Shown: piece after piece, positions 7,291-13,975 of the stretch | How positions within the stretch are numbered: position 1 is the first letter of the stretch | Layout of the letters: each line of letters begins with the position of its first letter | Source of the DNA: an uncultured Collinsella sp. | GTDB lineage: Bacteria > Actinomycetota > Coriobacteriia > Coriobacteriales > Coriobacteriaceae | Assembly: GCA_902491055.1 (NCBI GenBank) | Contig: CABUGI010000035.1 | Span: 1 to 17,879 of the forward strand | Direction: 5' to 3' | Length of the DNA stretch: 17,879 nucleotides | Program-made: the position numbers and the translations under genes | The notes under the pieces: model-generated | Database searches by the model: none | What the model saw: the letters and a program-made list of their open reading frames with translations, nothing else | What the model was told of the DNA's origin: nothing

Positions 7291-7377
7291 ATGCAACGAA
7301 GGCACAACCTCAACCCCGCACTGCGTCACAATAGAGCGTTAGATGCGAAAACAACTATTTCGAGGATTGGTGGTCAA

Positions 7378-8772
7378 ATGACCCAGGAGACGGTTAAGAA
7401 CGGCACTGAAGCCCTGTTCACTCGTGAAGGCATGCCTCCCGTTAAGGAAATGATCCCGTGTGCCCTTCAGCACGTACTGGCTTCGTTTGCCGGTATCATC
7501 ACCCCGGCGGTCATCATGGCCGGCGTCTACGGCTTTAATAGCCAGCAGAGCACCGACATCATCCAGGTCGCGCTCATTCTTTCGGCAATCGACACGGCCC
7601 TTCAGGCCTTCGCTCCCTTCCGTCGCATCGGCGGCGGCCTGCCCATCGTCATGGGCGTTTCGTTCGCGTTCCTCCCGGCCCTCCAGGCCATGGGTGCCTC
7701 GGGTTTTAGCTTTGGTGCGCTGCTGGGCGGCGAGATCGTCGGCGGCGCCGTCGCGGTCCTCTTTGGTCTGGCTTACAGCAAGATTAAGTGGCTATTCCCG
7801 CCCGTCGTGACCGGTACGGTCATCTTCTCCATTGGCGTCTCTCTCTATCCCACGGCTGTCAAGTATATGGCCGGCGGTATGGGTACGCCGCTGTGGGGCA
7901 CCCCGCAGGCCTGGTGCGTCGCTCTTATCACCTTCGCCGTGGTCTTTGCGCTCGCCAACTTTGGCAAGGGCACGCTCAAGCTGGGATCCGTGTTCTTTGG
8001 CATGATCGTTGGCATGATCGTTTCGATTCCCTTTGGCATGATCGACTTCTCCAGCGTCGCCACCGCTCAGGTCTTCGCCCTTCCCAAGCTCATGCCCTAC
8101 GCGCTCGAGTTTGATCCCGAGGTCTGCATTACCCTCGCTGTCGTGTTCCCCATGGTCGCCATCCAGGTTATCGGTGACGTTTCCGCCGCCTGCCTGGGCT
8201 CCATCGACCGTATGCCCACCGAGCGCGAGCTCTCCGGCGCTATTGTGTCCCAGGGCCTCACCTCTATGGTCGGCGGCCTGCTGGGCGGTCTTCCCACCAG
8301 CGCCCTTGGCCAGAACGTGGGCATCATCTGCTCCAACAAGGTCGTCAACAAGTGGGTCTTTGTGATCATCGCGGCCGTCTTTGCCATCGCCGGTCTGTTC
8401 CCGCAGCTCTCTGCCGTGCTCTCCGCCATCCCGCAGCCTGTCATCGGCGGCGCGACCGTCGGCGTCTTTGGCACCATCACCATGAACGGTGTGCGCATGT
8501 TCACCCGCGAGGGCCTCACGCAGCGCACCACCACCATCGTCGGCACCTCGGTCGTCTTTGGCCTGGGTATTTGGATGGCCAGCGGCTGCCTCGCCGGCGA
8601 GGGCATGCCCACCTGGGTGTCCACCGTCATCGGCTCCAACGCCGTGACCCCCACCGCCATCATGGCCATTGTCCTTAACCTGATCCTTCCGCAGACGCCG
8701 GTCGTGGCTCAGCACATCGATGCCGCCAAGGATGCCGCTGTGGATCTGGTCCTGCCCGAGAGCAAGAAGTAA
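7378..8772 (+). CDS. NCS2-family nucleobase (xanthine/uric acid-type) permease
   Basis: A 464-aa polytopic membrane protein, probably importing a purine by cation symport. Family marks are the TM1 pair Gln31-His32 (CALQHVLASFAG), repeated Gly-rich helices and the signature QNVGIICSNK (312-321). The TM8 site usually read as E-S-x-G is Gln263-Val-Ile-Gly266-Asp267. The Glu that contacts substrate in XanQ, UraA and UapA is therefore Gln here. The start at 7378 is chosen because homology begins soon after it; an upstream in-frame ATG at 7291 lies on the -10 and has no ribosome binding site. GAGG at 7362 is rather distant, so initiation may be weak. It is the first gene of the ssnA-ygfK-xdh operon, which points to an oxopurine substrate. 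Confidence 0.9.
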   Translation: MTQETVKNGTEALFTREGMPPVKEMIPCALQHVLASFAGIITPAVIMAGVYGFNSQQSTDIIQVALILSAIDTALQAFAPFRRIGGGLPIVMGVSFAFLPALQAMGASGFSFGALLGGEIVGGAVAVLFGLAYSKIKWLFPPVVTGTVIFSIGVSLYPTAVKYMAGGMGTPLWGTPQAWCVALITFAVVFALANFGKGTLKLGSVFFGMIVGMIVSIPFGMIDFSSVATAQVFALPKLMPYALEFDPEVCITLAVVFPMVAIQVIGDVSAACLGSIDRMPTERELSGAIVSQGLTSMVGGLLGGLPTSALGQNVGIICSNKVVNKWVFVIIAAVFAIAGLFPQLSAVLSAIPQPVIGGATVGVFGTITMNGVRMFTREGLTQRTTTIVGTSVVFGLGIWMASGCLAGEGMPTWVSTVIGSNAVTPTAIMAIVLNLILPQTPVVAQHIDAAKDAAVDLVLPESKK

Positions 8773-8792
8773 CCAATTCGGTGCTATTCGCT

Positions 8793-8911
8793 GGCGGACG
8801 CATCGCCTCGTCCGCCGGCGCCATGCGGCGCCAAGCCGCACTTCAAAGGGCTTGTCCCTTTGGTGAAGCGTTGACGGGAGAGGGCCCGTTTCCGGTGTAG
8901 GCCGGCGCTTC
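8793..8911 (+). other. Structured intercistronic RNA between permease and ssnA
   Basis: The 196-nt gap holds consecutive perfect helices: GGCGGACG/CGTCCGCC (8793-8800 with 8809-8816), GGCGCC-ATGC-GGCGCC (8817-8832) and CAAAGGG/CCCTTTG (within 8841-8868). After them GAAGCG (8865-8870) pairs with CGCTTC (8906-8911), enclosing ACGGG/CCCGT (8874-8889) and CCGG/CCGG (8892-8905), a three-way-junction layout. The GAAG used by that closing helix also pairs with CTTC at 8841-8844, so the folds compete. No T-run follows. It matches no riboswitch class I recognise. Confidence 0.45.
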
Positions 8912-8968
8912 GCACTTCCGCCATGTCAGAGGTGTCAAACCCCGCCCCTGATGTTGAAGGGAGCATTT

Positions 8969-10324
8969 ATGCTTCTGGTCGCTAACGGTTCCGTCTTTAC
9001 CCGCAACGCTCAGACTCCGTTTATTCCCAACGGTGCGGTCGCCATTGACGGAGATACGATCGTCGAAGTGGGCCCCGAGCGCGAGCTCAAGGCCAAGTAC
9101 CCGGATGCCGAGTACGTCGACGCCCAGGGCAACCTCATCATGCCCGGACTTATCAACTGCCACACCCACATCTACTCGGGTCTGGCCCGCGGCCTTGCCA
9201 TTAAGGGCTGCAACCCCACCAACTTCCTGGAGAATCTTGAGCAGCAGTGGTGGAAGATTGACGACAACCTGACGCTCGACGGCACCAAGGCCAGCGCCTA
9301 TGCCACGATTCTGGATTCCATCCGCGACGGCGTCACCACGATCTTCGATCACCACGCGAGCTTCTGCGAGATTCCGGGCAGCCTCTTTACCATTAAGGAC
9401 GCCGCTCAGGAGCTGGGCATGCGTTCGTGCCTGTGCTACGAGGTTTCCGACCGCCGTGGCCAGGAAAAGTGCGATCAGGCTATTGCCGAGAACGCCGAGT
9501 TTGCCCAGTGGGCCGCCAAGGAGCGTCGCGATAACGACAACCACATGATCGCCGCAATGTTTGGCGGTCACGCCACCTTTACGCTGTCGGATGATACCAT
9601 GGATAAGATGGCCGAGGCCAACAACGGTCTGACCGGCTTCCACATCCACGTGTGCGAGGGCATGAACGATGTGTGGGATTCCCGCCTCAACCGCGGCGGC
9701 ATCAGCCCCGTCGAGCGCCTGCTGCAGCACAACCTGCTGGGTCCCGACACCATGCTGGGCCACTGCATCCACGTGACGCCTGCCGAGATGGATATCGTCA
9801 AGGAGTCCGGCACCTGGCTCGCCAACAACCCCGAATCCAATATGGGCAACGCCGTGGGCTGCGCCCCCGTGCTCGAGTTCTTCCGCCGCGGCATCCCCGT
9901 GTGCATGGGCACCGATGCCTACACGCACGATATGCTCGAGAGCCTCAAGGTCTTCCTGATCATTCAGCGTCACAACGCCGCTATGCCCAACGTGGGCTGG
10001 TGCGAGGCAATGACGATGCTGTTCGAGAACAACGCCAAGATGGCCAGCAAGTACTTCGATCGCAAGCTCGGTGTGCTCGAGGCCGGCGCTGCCGCCGACG
10101 TCATCGTCATGGACTACAAGCCCTTTACGCCGCTGAGCGAGGAGAACATCGACGGCCACATGCTCTTTGGCATGATGGGCAAAAACTGCCGCACCACCAT
10201 CATCAACGGCCGCGTCCTGTACAAGGATCGCGAGTTCGTTGGCATTGATGAGGACAAGATCAACGCGTGGACCATGGCTGAGTCCAAGAAGCTCTGGAGC
10301 ACGCTCAACGAACGCACCTACTAA
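8969..10324 (+). CDS. ssnA: SsnA-type putative aminohydrolase (amidohydrolase superfamily)
   Basis: A 451-aa cytosolic metal-dependent hydrolase. Amidohydrolase ligands are visible: His65-x-His67 (PGLINCHTHIYSG), the HIH at about 225-227, His265 (GHCIH) and Asp316 (MGTDAYTH). SsnA proteins cluster with selenium-dependent molybdenum hydroxylases and have been tied genetically to anaerobic purine breakdown in gut bacteria. The reaction is unsettled, probably deamination or ring hydrolysis of a purine-derived intermediate. AAGGGAG (8957-8963) lies 5 bases before the ATG at 8969, which beats an ATG at 8951 that would place the ribosome binding site inside the gene. It follows the permease across a structured gap and is followed by ygfK after 148 nt. 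Confidence 0.92.
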   Translation: MLLVANGSVFTRNAQTPFIPNGAVAIDGDTIVEVGPERELKAKYPDAEYVDAQGNLIMPGLINCHTHIYSGLARGLAIKGCNPTNFLENLEQQWWKIDDNLTLDGTKASAYATILDSIRDGVTTIFDHHASFCEIPGSLFTIKDAAQELGMRSCLCYEVSDRRGQEKCDQAIAENAEFAQWAAKERRDNDNHMIAAMFGGHATFTLSDDTMDKMAEANNGLTGFHIHVCEGMNDVWDSRLNRGGISPVERLLQHNLLGPDTMLGHCIHVTPAEMDIVKESGTWLANNPESNMGNAVGCAPVLEFFRRGIPVCMGTDAYTHDMLESLKVFLIIQRHNAAMPNVGWCEAMTMLFENNAKMASKYFDRKLGVLEAGAAADVIVMDYKPFTPLSEENIDGHMLFGMMGKNCRTTIINGRVLYKDREFVGIDEDKINAWTMAESKKLWSTLNERTY

Positions 10325-10338
10325 TTACAAGTAGATTC

Positions 10339-10453
10339 ACGCGCGTCGGATGTTTCGCCGCGTTCGACGCGCGTATAGGCGGCCTCCGCGGGGTCGCCGG
10401 CGCTGTGCTAGCGCTACACCGTATTTGCGCCCGTCGCGCGGTCTCGCCGGGCG
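10339..10453 (+). other. Hairpin-rich intercistronic region between ssnA and ygfK
   Basis: ACGCGCGTCG (10339-10348) pairs perfectly with CGACGCGCGT (10365-10374). GCGCT-GTGCT-AGCGC (10400-10414) and CGCCCG/CGGGCG (10428-10433 with 10448-10453) follow. No T-run follows any stem, so these look like mRNA stabilisers or processing sites rather than terminators. Confidence 0.45.
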
Positions 10454-10472
10454 TTACAGAGAGGAGCTCATT

Positions 10473-13472
10473 ATGAGCGACATCATGAGGCCGATCACGT
10501 TTTCGCAGCTGATGAACTGGATCATCGAGGAGCACAAGACTCAGGGCGCCGTCTTTGGCGTGCGCAAGATGGTCACGACCAACCAGGAGGGCGCGCTTCC
10601 CATTTTTGACGAGCGCATCGAGACTCCGTTTGGCCCGGCCGCCGGTCCCAATACGCAGCTGGCCCAGAACATCGTGGCATCCTACGTGGCCGGTTCCCGC
10701 TTCTTTGAGCTCAAGACCGTTCAGGTTATGGACGGCGAGGAGCTCTCCAAGTGTGTGAACAAGCCCTGCATCGTGGCGCAGGACGAGTGCTACAACTGCG
10801 AGTGGTCGACCGAGCTCGAGGTTCCGCAGGCCTTTGCCGAGTACGTGAAGGCATGGTTTGCCTGCCACCTGATCGCTCGCGAGTACGGCCTGGGCAGCCC
10901 GGATGGTTTTGTCTTCAACATGTCCGTGGGTTATGACCTCGAGGGCATCAAGAGCCCCAAGGTCGATGCGTACATTGAGGGCATGAAGGACGCCAGCGGC
11001 TCCGAGGTTTGGAACGAGTGCCGCACGTGGGCGCTCGCTAACCTGGACAAGTTTGAGCATGTCGATGCCGCGTTTGTCGAGTCCATCCCGGCGCGCGTCT
11101 CCAACTCCATTACCGAGTCCACGCTGCATGGCTGCCCGCCGGCGGAGATCGAGCGCATCGCGACCTATCTGATTACCGAGAAGGGTCTCAACACCTACAT
11201 CAAGTGCAACCCCACGCTGCTGGGCTATGAGTTTGCTCGCCAGCGCCTCAACGAGCTGGGCTTCGACTACATCGTCTTCGATGACACGCACTTCCGCGAG
11301 GACCTGCAGTGGGTCGACGCTGTGCCCATGTTTGAGCGTCTGATTGCCCTGTGTGCCGAGCGCGGCCTGGAGTTTGGCGTCAAGCTGACCAACACGTTCC
11401 CCGTCGACGTGACGAGAAACGAGCTGCCCTCCACTGAGATGTACATGTCCGGCCGTTCGCTGTTCTCGCTGACCATCGAGGCTGCCCGCCGCATTACCGA
11501 GCAGTTCGACGGCAAGCTGCGCATCAGCTACTCCGGCGGTGCCACGGTCTACAACATTCGCGCCCTGTACGATGCCGGCATTTGGCCCGTCACCCTGGCG
11601 ACCGACGTGCTCAAGCCCGGCGGTTACGAGCGCTTTAGCCAGATGGCCGGCGAGTTTGCCGATCTGGACGGCAAGCCGTTTGAGGGCGTCTCGCTTGACG
11701 CCGTGACCGCGATTCAGGCCGACTCGCTCACCAACCCGCTCTACAAGAAGCCGCTGCGCCCGCTGCCCGACCGCAAGGTCGCCGGCAAGAGCCCGCTTTC
11801 CGACTGCTTTACCACGCCGTGCCGCACGAGCTGCCCCATCCAGCAGGATATTCCCGCCTATCTGGCGGCTGTTGACGAGGGCCGCTACGAGGACGCACTC
11901 AACATCATCATCGAGCGCAACGCCCTGCCGTTCATCACCGGCACCATCTGCCCGCATCCTTGCGGTCGTGCCTGCGAGCGTGCGTTCTACGAGCCCGAGG
12001 GCGCCCAGATTCGCGCCAGCAAGCTCAAGGCCGCCCGCGAGGCCATGACCGCCGTGCTACCCAAGCTGCGTGCCCAGGCTATCGCCAACGACGGCGAGCG
12101 CAACGTTGCCGTTATCGGCGGCGGCCCGGCCGGCCTGGCGACGGCATTCTTCCTGACGCGCGCCGGCGTGCCCGTCACCATCTTTGAGGCCCGCGATTCG
12201 CTCGGTGGCGTGGTCCGTCATGTGATCCCCGAGTTCCGTATCGCCAGCGACGATATCTCCCACGACGCCGAGCTCTGCCTGGCCTTTGGCGCCAAGGTGC
12301 AGCTCAACGCCCGCGTGGAGTCCATCGACGAGCTCAAGGCCCAGGGCTTTACCGACGTGGTCGTGGCCACCGGTGCCTGGATGCCCGGCTCTGCGGGCCT
12401 AGGCGAGGGTGCCGAGCTCGACGTGCTGGAGTTCCTCGAGGCCGCCAAGAAGGGCGAGAAACTCGAGCTGGGCGAGGACGTCGTGGTCATTGGCGCCGGT
12501 AACACCGCCATGGACGCGGCCCGCGTGGCCAAGCGTCTGGCTGGCGTGAAGAACGTGCGCCTGGTGTATCGCCGCACCAAGAAGCAGATGCCCGCTGACG
12601 AGGAAGAGCTCGATCTTGCTCTTACCGACGGCGTTGAGTTCTGCGAGTTGCTGGCGCCCAAGGCGTTCAACGGTGCCGTGCTGACCTGCGACGTTATGGA
12701 GCTTGGCGAGCCGGATGCAAGCGGCCGTCGCAGCCCCGTCGCCACGGGCGAGACCGTCGAGCTTTCCGCCACCACGGTGATCTGCGCCGTGGGCGAGGGC
12801 ATCGATGCCAGCCTGTACGATGCCGCGGGCGTCGAGCACGACCGTCGCGGCCGCCTTGCCGCCACCTCCACCGGCGTCGAGGGCGTCTGGGCTGCGGGCG
12901 ACTGCCGCCGCGGTCCTGCCACCGTGGTCGAGGCTATTGCCGATGCCGCCGAAGTCGCCCGTGCCATTGCCGGCGTGGACTTTAACAAGTACGCCGACCA
13001 GAATGCTCAGGCCGGCCGCGAGGACACCTGCTACGAGCGCAAGGGGTCGCTGTGCCGCGACAAGCGCAACTGCACCAAGACCCGCTGCCTGGGCTGCGGC
13101 TCGGTGTGCGAGGTCTGCTGCGACGTGTGCCCCAACCGCGCCAACGTTGCCATTAAGGTGCCGGGCCTGGCCAAGCATCAGGTCGTCCATGTCGACGGCA
13201 TGTGCAACGAGTGCGGCAACTGCGCCGTGTTCTGTCCCTACCAGGAGGGTCGTCCCTACAAGGACAAGCTCACCCTGTTCTGGAGCGAGCAGGACATGGA
13301 GAACTCCGAGAACGAGGGCTTCCTGGCGGTGGACGAGGACCACTTTAAGGTCCGCGTGGCCGGCACGGTCCGCACCGTCTCGGTCGATGCCGTCAACACC
13401 GGTCTTCCCGAGGCCGTCCGCCTGACCATCAGGGCTGTGCGCGACAACTATTCGTACCTTCTTAAGAAATAG
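10473..13472 (+). CDS. ygfK: YgfK-type flavin/iron-sulfur oxidoreductase (putative selenate reductase subunit family)
   Basis: A 999-aa multidomain redox protein (E. coli YgfK is about 1030 aa). Residues 1 to about 430 resemble a dihydroorotate/dihydropyrimidine dehydrogenase TIM barrel. Near 448 begins a Cys-rich Fer4_20 segment (TTPCRTSCPIQQDIPAY, CPHPCGRACE). FAD- and NAD(P)H-binding motifs follow: VIGGGPAGLA (about 547) and VIGAGNTAMDAAR (about 672), with the late AAGDC FAD motif near 808. The C-terminus (about 850-920) is Cys-rich, with CLGCGSVCEVCCDVCP and CNECGNCAVFCP. This matches the glutamate synthase small subunit/DPD style of electron bifurcation or ring reduction. AGGAG at 10462-10466 lies 6 bases before the ATG. 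I infer it reduces an oxopurine or accepts electrons from the hydroxylase; the selenate-reductase label in databases is historical. Confidence 0.93.
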   Translation: MSDIMRPITFSQLMNWIIEEHKTQGAVFGVRKMVTTNQEGALPIFDERIETPFGPAAGPNTQLAQNIVASYVAGSRFFELKTVQVMDGEELSKCVNKPCIVAQDECYNCEWSTELEVPQAFAEYVKAWFACHLIAREYGLGSPDGFVFNMSVGYDLEGIKSPKVDAYIEGMKDASGSEVWNECRTWALANLDKFEHVDAAFVESIPARVSNSITESTLHGCPPAEIERIATYLITEKGLNTYIKCNPTLLGYEFARQRLNELGFDYIVFDDTHFREDLQWVDAVPMFERLIALCAERGLEFGVKLTNTFPVDVTRNELPSTEMYMSGRSLFSLTIEAARRITEQFDGKLRISYSGGATVYNIRALYDAGIWPVTLATDVLKPGGYERFSQMAGEFADLDGKPFEGVSLDAVTAIQADSLTNPLYKKPLRPLPDRKVAGKSPLSDCFTTPCRTSCPIQQDIPAYLAAVDEGRYEDALNIIIERNALPFITGTICPHPCGRACERAFYEPEGAQIRASKLKAAREAMTAVLPKLRAQAIANDGERNVAVIGGGPAGLATAFFLTRAGVPVTIFEARDSLGGVVRHVIPEFRIASDDISHDAELCLAFGAKVQLNARVESIDELKAQGFTDVVVATGAWMPGSAGLGEGAELDVLEFLEAAKKGEKLELGEDVVVIGAGNTAMDAARVAKRLAGVKNVRLVYRRTKKQMPADEEELDLALTDGVEFCELLAPKAFNGAVLTCDVMELGEPDASGRRSPVATGETVELSATTVICAVGEGIDASLYDAAGVEHDRRGRLAATSTGVEGVWAAGDCRRGPATVVEAIADAAEVARAIAGVDFNKYADQNAQAGREDTCYERKGSLCRDKRNCTKTRCLGCGSVCEVCCDVCPNRANVAIKVPGLAKHQVVHVDGMCNECGNCAVFCPYQEGRPYKDKLTLFWSEQDMENSENEGFLAVDEDHFKVRVAGTVRTVSVDAVNTGLPEAVRLTIRAVRDNYSYLLKK

Positions 13473-13483
13473 GCGAGTCTCTT

Positions 13484-13963
13484 ATGGCCAAATCCATTCA
13501 ACATAACGTGGCCTACGTTGCCTGCGGAAGCGGTTGCGCCTCCGCAGGCGGCGACGCCCGCTGCAGCGAAGGCTGCATTGGCTGTGGCGCTTGCGTCGCG
13601 GCCTGCCCCCACGGCGCCATTGCGCTGGTCGATGGCATCGCCCGCGTGGATCGCTCCAAGTGCACGGGCTGTGGCCTGTGCGGCATGGCGTGCCCGCAGC
13701 GCGTGATTGCCTTCGTTCCCGGCTACCAGAACATTCTGGTGCGCTGCAACAACACCGATAAGGGCGCCATTGCGCGCAAGATCTGCGACACGAGCTGCAT
13801 CGGTTGCGGTATGTGCGCCAAAAAGTGCCCTGCCGGCGCTATCCGCATCGAGGACAACTGCGCCCATATCGACGGCGTGGACTGCCTGTCGTGCGGCATG
13901 TGCGCCGTCGTCTGCCCTCATGGCGCCATCCACGACCGCACCGGCATCGCCGCCGGCGTGTAG
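13484..13963 (+). CDS. RnfB-like polyferredoxin with four [4Fe-4S] motifs
   Basis: A 159-aa cytosolic electron carrier. Four complete CxxCxxCxxxC motifs are visible: Cys31/34/37/41, 60/63/66/70, 105/108/111/115 and 134/137/140/144, each followed by Pro. Six extra cysteines (14, 18, 27, 88, 101, 126) include an N-terminal CGSGC group. The link VRCNNTDKGAIARKIC between the two halves resembles the C-terminal part of RnfB, but the membrane anchor of RnfB is absent. It lies 11 bases after ygfK and 12 before the hydroxylase, with a weak AGGCGAG site. Wedged between a molybdenum hydroxylase without an FAD domain and YgfK, it is the natural wire joining them. Its true partner is inferred. Confidence 0.92.
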   Translation: MAKSIQHNVAYVACGSGCASAGGDARCSEGCIGCGACVAACPHGAIALVDGIARVDRSKCTGCGLCGMACPQRVIAFVPGYQNILVRCNNTDKGAIARKICDTSCIGCGMCAKKCPAGAIRIEDNCAHIDGVDCLSCGMCAVVCPHGAIHDRTGIAAGV

Positions 13964-13975
13964 AAGGGAATCACC

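Noticed and set aside
8793..8911. A purine or molybdenum-cofactor riboswitch of a known class
   Set aside because: The conserved core sequences of those classes as I know them are not present, so only an unclassified structure is reported.
10305..11957. A 550-aa minus-strand open frame opposite ygfK
   Set aside because: It is a mirror of the YgfK N-terminal domain's codon bias with no motifs.
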